A stretch of 64,000 nt of DNA from Pelagibacterales bacterium SAG-MED41 (GTDB lineage: Bacteria; Pseudomonadota; Alphaproteobacteria; Pelagibacterales; Pelagibacteraceae), in the NCBI GenBank assembly GCA_014653545.1, contig JACWEJ010000003.1, forward strand, positions 1-64,000, given 5' to 3'. The notes below the pieces were generated by a model. It did no database searches. It was not told the DNA's origin and was given only the letters and a program-made list of their open reading frames with translations. The stretch's first letter is position 1. Each line of letters begins with the position of its first letter. This document shows, piece by piece, positions 57,084 through 64,000 of the stretch. A program made the translations under genes and the position numbers.

Positions 57084-57755
57084 TTCTGTGTTTTCAGAAA
57101 TATTTGTTCTACCTAAAGCTTTGTCCATTTTTTTTTGTACTTCTTCTGGATTTGTTTTGAGAACCGCTTCAAACTCTGATTTTAATCTTTCGTAAGCTTT
57201 TTCAAATAATTGTCTCTCTGAATAAGATTGATCAGCAATAATATCTGTATTTTTATTAAGGTCTTTCACCACTTCTGCTAATTCGTAGATTTTACCAGAA
57301 TTGATTTTTTGATCATATTCTTGTGCTCTTCTACTCCACATTGTTCTTTTAATTTTTGGTTTTGTTTTTAAAATCGAAACACATTTATTAATCTGATTAA
57401 TAGAAGAAATCGGTCTTAACTTTGATTGCTGATTTATTGGAACTGTTAAAGTCAATTTTTCCTTTTCAACTAATATTTTATAAAACTGAATATCTATTTC
57501 CCCTATCTTAGCTTTTTCAATCGCGGTAATTTTACCTACGCCATGTTTCGGATAAACGACATAATCTTTCAAATTATAAATCTTTTTTTCCGTAGGTTGT
57601 TTTTTGATTTTCTTAATTTCTGGTTTTTCATCAGGACCGGGGATAGTGCTTTTCTTATCTGAGAATTTTAAAGGTGATTTAACTTTATTTAATAATTTTA
57701 CTTTTTTTACTCTTTTAAACTTTTTTACTTTTTTTACTTTTTTCTTTTTTGGCAT
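57081..57755 (-). CDS. carD: CarD/CdnL-family transcriptional regulator
   Basis: YPKHGVGKITAIEKAKIGEIDIQFYKILVEKEKLTLTVPINQ; Lys-rich N-terminal extension. Confidence 0.88.
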   Translation of the reverse strand: MPKKKKVKKVKKFKRVKKVKLLNKVKSPLKFSDKKSTIPGPDEKPEIKKIKKQPTEKKIYNLKDYVVYPKHGVGKITAIEKAKIGEIDIQFYKILVEKEKLTLTVPINQQSKLRPISSINQINKCVSILKTKPKIKRTMWSRRAQEYDQKINSGKIYELAEVVKDLNKNTDIIADQSYSERQLFEKAYERLKSEFEAVLKTNPEEVQKKMDKALGRTNISENTE

Positions 57756-57761
57756 ATTTTT

Positions 57762-58103
57762 TTATTTTCCAGGTTTTTCTGAAAAGTGTTTATCATACTT
57801 ATCCTTAATATTTCGAAATTTCTCATGATCCTTCATTGGCTCTTTTGTTTTAGAAATATTAGGCCATATTGCAGAAAACTTTTTGTTAATCAATAACCAT
57901 TTATCCATATCTTTTACGCTTTGATCTGTATCTGCTTTTATTGCATCTATAGGACACTCTGGTTCACAAACACCACAATCGATACACTCATCGGGATTAA
58001 TTGCTAAAAAATTTTCACCTTCATAAAAGCAATCTACAGGACATACTTCTACGCAATCCGTAAGTTTACATTTTATGCACTCATCTTTTACAATATATGT
58101 CAT
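57762..58103 (-). CDS. fdxA: ferredoxin FdxA (7Fe type)
   Basis: [45 protein letters not shown]. Confidence 0.94.
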   Translation of the reverse strand: MTYIVKDECIKCKLTDCVEVCPVDCFYEGENFLAINPDECIDCGVCEPECPIDAIKADTDQSVKDMDKWLLINKKFSAIWPNISKTKEPMKDHEKFRNIKDKYDKHFSEKPGK

Positions 58104-58489
58104 TTGCTATTTATTAATTTAAGTTTTATTTCTGCACATTCTTTATCTGGTAAATATATTAAACCACAAATCCTTCGCATTAGATTAGATTCGTATTGAT
58201 CAACAGTGTTATCTGAAATAATAACTTTCCACAGATGTTCAATAATATCTTTTTTAATTTCAATAGAATTTTCTTTAATTATATTTGTATAATTTAATAA
58301 CTGATTTGAATTATTTTCTATTTTTTCAGCTTTCTTTAAAATTTCGTTTGCATCATCATCTTTTAAATACGATTTAATGAAATCTTTTACCAAATCTTTT
58401 TCGTGATCAGAGTAAATCTCATCTATATTTGCAGCATGAACAAGCAATGCAGAAATACCAATTACACTATCTTTATCTAATTTATCCAT
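58100..58489 (-). CDS. TerB-like helical protein
   Basis: [53 protein letters not shown]. Confidence 0.55.
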   Translation of the reverse strand: MDKLDKDSVIGISALLVHAANIDEIYSDHEKDLVKDFIKSYLKDDDANEILKKAEKIENNSNQLLNYTNIIKENSIEIKKDIIEHLWKVIISDNTVDQYESNLMRRICGLIYLPDKECAEIKLKLINSK

Positions 58490-60956
58490 TTATTTTAAAT
58501 TTAAAGAAAGAAGCTTATTAAATGGATTTTCTTTTTTGTCAAATTGTATTATTTTCTCTTTTTTCTTTTTTTCCCCTTTAAAAACATAAGTATCTATCGT
58601 TTTATCCTTTTTATAATTCATGTAAGTCATTAATTTATAAAAATTCTCTTTAGAACAACCTAATAAGTTCATCATTTCAGCGTTTATTTTAAATTTTTTA
58701 TCTTTAGTATTATCTATAATTTTCAAAAATAGCTTTTCCAGAATATCAATTCTAACAAAAAATTCTTTAAATTTTTCAAATCCGCAGAGTAAATAAAAAT
58801 TTTTCTCTAAATTACTGCCAACTAAAAAGTTTAATCCTGACTTAGGTATTTTATTTATCGCTGAAATTTTATAAAATATTCTCCACAAACCAATTCTAAA
58901 TTCTACAGCTTTTGGTTTAAGCATTTTAGGAAGATAAACATGATATCTCCCTATTTTTACTCCCATGCCCCACAATTTCTTTCTTTCTTCCAAAGGGATT
59001 GATTTTACAATTTTATCTATTTCACTCCTTTTAATCACGCCATTATTTTCGTACAGCTGAAATACTAAGCCCCTTAGATATTGATTAGTAATTTTATATT
59101 TTGTCAATTTTACTAAATCTCCCAACACGTTATAAATATAATTATTAAGCCATTGAGATAGGAATTTGCCTAACTTTGATTTTAACTCCTCATTTAATGA
59201 ATCATCTGCAATTATATCTATTTCAGGATTTAGATAGTTGTTGCCTTTTTTTAATCTAGCGATCGGGTTATTTTTCCATATTATTCTACTTTCATTATCT
59301 ATTTCAATTTCAGCTTTAGTTAAAATCTCATCAACTCTTTTCAAAAGCTCTTTTTCAATTCCTTTTCTTGCAGCTTTCTTGATTGATTTTATATCAGTAT
59401 CGAGTGTTTTAGATGTAACTTCTATTAAAAATTTTAAACCTTTTAATTCACCTACTAATTGTCCATCAATATGTATCTTATTTTCATCATTAATTTCTGT
59501 ATTTAAAATTAGATCCTGTTTTAAACCTCTAGAAAGAATACTTATTTTTTTATCGATAAAACTTTTTGTTAATTCGTCGTGTAACTTGTCTGACAATTTA
59601 TCTTCTATACTTTTAGTGAGCTGAACCCAGTAATCTGAGTTCTCTAGCCAATTCTTTTTATTAGCAACATAGGACCAAGTTCTAACATTAGAAAGTCTAT
59701 GAGATAATAAATCAACGTTTCCATGATCTTTTTCTAAACCTTTTAGTTGTTCTTTCATAAATGTATTTGGTATTCTCTTCTTTCGGGTAGTAAGAAATTG
59801 AAATACTTTATCGATCACATTTATATGTTGACCGTAAGCTTTTTTCTCAAAGTCTGGGATTTGACAGCATTCCCATAATAATTCTAAATTTTTATGATAT
59901 AGAATATTATTTGCACCCTTTTTTAAAAAAAAATCTTAGAACACTTTCATCAAGTGAGTCATTTGTTCTTAGAAGATTTTTTTGAGTTGGTTTAAGTTCA
60001 AGTGAAGCAACTAATTTATCAGGATTTTTAAAGTCTAACTTTGAATTTCTCCAATAAATTGTTTTAGTATCAGGTAATTGGTGCTTTTCAATTTTTTCTA
60101 TTTCATCTGAATTTAAAGTTTCACAATCTCCCGTTGTTCCAAAACTGCCATCATTCTTATATCTACCTGCACGACCTGCAATTTGAGACATTTCGATTAA
60201 ATTAAGTCTTCTTGTTTTTTTTCCATCAAATTTTTTTAAATTTGAAAAATAAATTTCATTAATATCCATATTTAAACCCATTCCAATTGCATCTGTAGCA
60301 ATTAAATAATCAACATCACCGGATTGATATAAGCCAACTTGTGAGTTTCTAGTTTTAGGACTTAAGGAACCCATGATAACTGCAGCCCCTCCTTTTTGCC
60401 GTCTAACTAATTCCGCAATTGCGTAAACCTCCTCAATGGAAAAGGCTATTATTGCAACTTTTCTGTCCAAACGAGATATCTTTTTTATTCCTGAATAATT
60501 TAACTTTGAATATCTCTCCTTTTTTTCAAATTCTACATTTTGAACTAATTCCCTTATAATTTTGGCCATCACTTGAGAACCAAGAAACATTGTTAATTTT
60601 GTACCTCTCGACTCAAGCAAGCGTTCAGTAAAAATATGACCTCTTTCTCTATCTGCGCACATTTGTATTTCATCAATTGCGATGAAATCTACCTCTTTAT
60701 TTTTAGGCATAGACTCCACAGTGCAAATAAAATAGTCAGCTGTGCTAGGTATAATTTTTTCCTCTCCAGTTATTAAAGCAACTTTTTCAAAACCTATTTT
60801 ATTGACACATTTGTCGTAAACTTCTCTTGCTAGAAGTCTTAAAGGTAAACCAAAAATACCTGAGTCAAATTCAAGCATTTTTTCTATAGCAACATGCGTC
60901 TTCCCCGTATTTGTGGGTCCTAATAGTGCAATAATTTTTTGAGAGATAGTATTCAT
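58490..60956 (-). pseudogene. SUV3/MgpS-like RNA helicase, split by one extra base in a T9 run
   Basis: N-terminal part 59907-60956 (GPTNTGKTHVA, FIAIDEIQM, IGMGLNMDI, QIAGRAGR) and C-terminal part 58490-59818 join in one frame if T9 becomes T8 near 59925-59933. Confidence 0.8.
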
Positions 60957-61068
60957 AATTGTGTTGGATATTTTTTTTTACACTATATGTAGATCAAAGT
61001 TGAGAACAAAATAAGATTAAAACATGACCGAATCGATTTGTCAAATGTTCCTATTTTAATATTTTGAA

Positions 61069-61098
61069 TTGACATTAATCAAGCAGTCCCCGTAAGAT
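61069..61098 (+). promoter_or_regulatory. putative sigma70 promoter of the aminotransferase gene
   Basis: TTGACA, 18-nt spacer, TAAGAT; predicted +1 only a few nt before ATG 61110. Confidence 0.5.
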
Positions 61099-61109
61099 TT
61101 AATGAAAAA

Positions 61110-62348
61110 ATGTCATCGAAAATTAAAAAAAATATTCTTAACTTAAAAGAGTCATCAACTCTAGTAATTAATGAAAAATCTAAAGAGTTAATCAGTCAAG
61201 GTAAAAAGGTTTATCAATTTGGTTTTGGCCAATCTCCATTTCCGGTTCCTGAAAAAATTGTGGAAACCTTAAAACAGAATGCGCATAGAAAGGAATATTT
61301 ACCAGTACAAGGTTTACTAGAACTTAGAGAAAAAATTTCAAAATATCTGTTTAAAGAAACAGGAAATACTTATCCTAAGGAAAATATTTTAATTACTCCA
61401 GGTTCTAAAGAAGCAATGTTGCTAACTCATCTAGCGTTTAATGGCGATATTTTAATTCCTGCACCGGGATGGGTTTCATATGAACCACAAGCAGAAGTGG
61501 GATCGAATAAAGTTCATTGGATTGAAACATCTAAATCTAACAATTGGTATCCAACAGCTCAAGAATTAGAAAATAAAATTAGAAAAGTAGGAAAGAAAAA
61601 AAATTTAATTTTAATATTAAACTCCCCTAATAACCCTTCCGGGGCTGTTTGTAATAATCTAAAAGATTTAGCTAAGGTAGCTAAGAAATATAAATTATTA
61701 ATTCTCTCTGATGAAATTTATACAGATTTATCTTTTGATAATAGGTATCACTCAATCTCAACATTTTATCCTGAGTTAACTTTTATAAGCGGTGGTCTGA
61801 GTAAGTGGTGTGGTGCAGGTGGGTGGAGGTTAGGTTTTCTCGCTGTGCCAAAAAAGTTAAACAAATTTCTATCAAGCCTAAAGTCCTTAGCTAGTGAGTC
61901 GTATTCTACTGTAAATACTCCCACCCAATTTGCTGCCGTTGAGGCATATGAAGGTGATTATAGCGATTATAAATTAAAAGTTAGAGGTATCTTAAACGCA
62001 GTCGGCAATTATGTTTACAACAATTTAAAATCTAACAAAATCTTAATTAATCCACCTCAAGGAGCCTTTTACTTAATGCCAGAATTTAAAAATAGTAAAT
62101 ACAAAAGTTCTGCAAAACTTTGTGAAGCTATTTTAAAAGATTCTGGAGTTGCAATGTTACCAGGATCCGATTTTGGTTTTAAACCAAAAAAAATGTTAAC
62201 GAGGCTAAGTTACACAGATTTTAATGGTCAAGAATTTTTTGATAATGTTACAGACTACAATTCAATCAGTGAGGAAATGGTCAAGAGGTATGCCCCAAAT
62301 GTAGTTGAAGGTATAAGTAAGCTCTCAAATTGGGCTAAAAATTTGTAA
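61110..62348 (+). CDS. class I/II pyridoxal-phosphate aminotransferase
   Basis: LNSPNNPSGAV, LSDEIYTDLSF, GGLSKWCGAGGWRLGF. Confidence 0.9.
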   Translation: MSSKIKKNILNLKESSTLVINEKSKELISQGKKVYQFGFGQSPFPVPEKIVETLKQNAHRKEYLPVQGLLELREKISKYLFKETGNTYPKENILITPGSKEAMLLTHLAFNGDILIPAPGWVSYEPQAEVGSNKVHWIETSKSNNWYPTAQELENKIRKVGKKKNLILILNSPNNPSGAVCNNLKDLAKVAKKYKLLILSDEIYTDLSFDNRYHSISTFYPELTFISGGLSKWCGAGGWRLGFLAVPKKLNKFLSSLKSLASESYSTVNTPTQFAAVEAYEGDYSDYKLKVRGILNAVGNYVYNNLKSNKILINPPQGAFYLMPEFKNSKYKSSAKLCEAILKDSGVAMLPGSDFGFKPKKMLTRLSYTDFNGQEFFDNVTDYNSISEEMVKRYAPNVVEGISKLSNWAKNL

Positions 62349-62412
62349 GAATCCCTTTGACCTAAATCAAATAACGTAGTTAAATTATTACAATTAACAA
62401 ACAGGAGACTAC

Positions 62413-63417
62413 ATGAAAAAAATAATATCAATGATTTCTGCTATTTTAGTAACGGTTGCTTTTTCAAGCCCGATTACTTCTATCGCAAAATCAGCAGAGT
62501 TCTTTACGATAGGAACTGGCGGACCTACGGGAGTTTATTTCCAAACAGGTAACGCAATCTGTAAAATGTTGCACAAGTCAGCAATAAGTGCTGATCACGG
62601 AAGAAAAAAAGGAACAGCTAAAGCTTATAGATGTACTGCTCCTTCTACAGGTGGTTCAAACTACAATATTGGACAAATTAAAGATGGTGAGTTTCAATTT
62701 GGTGTAGCCCAGTCAGACTGGCAATACCACGCTTATAATGGTTCAAGCAAATGGGAAGGAAATCAGTTCAGTGAGTTACGAGCTGTATTCTCAGTACATA
62801 ATGAACCTTTCCAAATTTGGGCTAGCAAAAAATCTAAAATTAAAGATTTTAAAAGCCTAAAAGGAAAAACAGTTAACATTGGTAACCCAGGTTCTGGTCA
62901 AAGAGGAACTATGGAGGAATTAATGAAAGCTATGGGTGCAGACATGAGTATGTTTAAAGCAACTACTGAACTTACTTCTTCTGAACAAGTAAAAGCTCTT
63001 TGTGATGGTAAAATAGATGCTTTTGGATATTCAGTAGGATTTCCAAATGGCGCTATGGAACAAGCAGCAACTTGTAAAGCTAAAGCAAGCCCAATTAATT
63101 TAACTGGTGCTCCGGTTCAAGGAATGATTGACGGTGCTGACTATTATGCTAAAGCAGTAATTCCAAAAGGAACTTACTCGAATCAGAAAAAAGACGCTAC
63201 AACATTTGGTGTAAAAGCAACTGTTGTAACAAGTGCTAACGTTTCTGATGAATTAGTATATTTAGTTACAAAAGCAGTAATGGAAAACTTTGACTCGTTC
63301 AAAGCTCAACATCCAGCTTTTAGCTTCTTAAAAAAAGAAGATATGATTAAAGCTGGTTTATCTGCTCCATTACACCCAGGTGCAATTAAATACTATAAAG
63401 AAGCAGGATTAATGTAA
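62413..63417 (+). CDS. TAXI-family TRAP transporter solute-binding protein
   Basis: signal peptide then EFFTIGTGGPTGVYFQTGNAIC, GNPGSGQRGT. Confidence 0.92.
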   Translation: MKKIISMISAILVTVAFSSPITSIAKSAEFFTIGTGGPTGVYFQTGNAICKMLHKSAISADHGRKKGTAKAYRCTAPSTGGSNYNIGQIKDGEFQFGVAQSDWQYHAYNGSSKWEGNQFSELRAVFSVHNEPFQIWASKKSKIKDFKSLKGKTVNIGNPGSGQRGTMEELMKAMGADMSMFKATTELTSSEQVKALCDGKIDAFGYSVGFPNGAMEQAATCKAKASPINLTGAPVQGMIDGADYYAKAVIPKGTYSNQKKDATTFGVKATVVTSANVSDELVYLVTKAVMENFDSFKAQHPAFSFLKKEDMIKAGLSAPLHPGAIKYYKEAGLM

Positions 63418-63443
63418 TTCAACTTCTAAGTTTGATTAAAAAA

Positions 63444-63472
63444 GGCCCAACATTTCTTGGGCCTTTTTTTTT
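63444..63472 (+). terminator. intrinsic terminator between TAXI receptor and TRAP permease
   Basis: GGCCCAA-CATTTC-TTGGGCC followed by an uninterrupted T run. Confidence 0.9.
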
Positions 63473-63494
63473 AGAATAATGTATCTTTAAACAA

Positions 63495-64000
63495 ATGAAT
63501 CAAAACGTTCAAAGTAATATAAAAGAAAAAATACAAGAAGATATTTCTCCAACACGAAATTTATCAGGTATTCATTTAAAAATAGTTTTTGGAATAGCAA
63601 TTTTATGGACAATATTTCAATTATGGTATGCCTCACCGTTTCCTTTTTGGTTTAATATCGGAATGTTCAAAGGATTACCAGCAAGAGCTATCCATCTAGG
63701 ATTTGCTTTAACATTAACATTTTTAATTTTTCCTATAGCTAGAGGGAAAAAAATTTCAGTATTTGATATTATGATAAGTTTAACAGCAGCATTTTGCTGT
63801 CTTTATATTTATGTTTTTTATGATGACTTAGTAAATAGAGGAGGAATCTTATTAGTAAAAGAAATATTTGGCTTTAATGTACCTGTTGAACTTATCATTG
63901 GCGCTATAGGCATTATTATATTGCTTGAGGCTACGAGGAGAGCGATAGGGATACCTCTTGTAATTATTGCAATATTTTTTTTATTATTTTCTTATTTTGG
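63495..64000 (+). CDS. TRAP transporter fused permease, partial at window edge
   Basis: ATG 63495, open to window end: MNQNVQSNIKEKIQEDISPTRNLSGIHLKIVFGIAILWTIFQLWYASPFPFWFNIGMFKGLPARAIHLGFAL...EATRRAIGIPLVIIAIFFLLFSYFG; follows TAXI receptor. Confidence 0.85.
   Translation, partial: MNQNVQSNIKEKIQEDISPTRNLSGIHLKIVFGIAILWTIFQLWYASPFPFWFNIGMFKGLPARAIHLGFALTLTFLIFPIARGKKISVFDIMISLTAAFCCLYIYVFYDDLVNRGGILLVKEIFGFNVPVELIIGAIGIIILLEATRRAIGIPLVIIAIFFLLFSYF

Overview
AT-rich, gene-dense, mostly housekeeping segment of a SAR11/Pelagibacter-like alphaproteobacterium (assignment is from gene content and style, not a database search). In order it carries: EamA transporter and alpha/beta hydrolase; ftsY-dapF | ffh-rpsP-trmD-rplS; leuCD-leuB-asd; sdhCDAB; mmsA; mdh; a three-gene envelope-type cassette (methyltransferase, polytopic membrane protein, GT2); sucCD-sucAB-lpd; priA; atpHAGDC; a long minus-strand run (rppH, ctpA, rsfS, nadD, proA, proB, obgE, rpmA, rplU, gloB, metW, metX); hisC-tyrA; plsC-lysA-lptM-like-argH; redox, ubiquinone and membrane genes; a BASS transporter; tRNA-Leu(CAA); an acyl-CoA synthetase; a 24-aa Lys/Arg-rich mini-protein; carD, fdxA, a TerB-like protein and an RNA helicase; and an aminotransferase followed by a TAXI-TRAP transporter. 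The best non-coding signals are a SAM-II riboswitch before metX with a terminator and an apparent mutually exclusive antiterminator, and a structured leader before ffh. mdh and the SUV3/MgpS-like helicase are each broken by a single extra base in a homopolymer (A11, T9). A glycosyltransferase contains an in-frame A16 tract. Four convergent gene pairs share a 4-nt stop overlap. I found no rRNA, CRISPR array, prophage, IS element or defence island, and no clearly undescribed multigene system.
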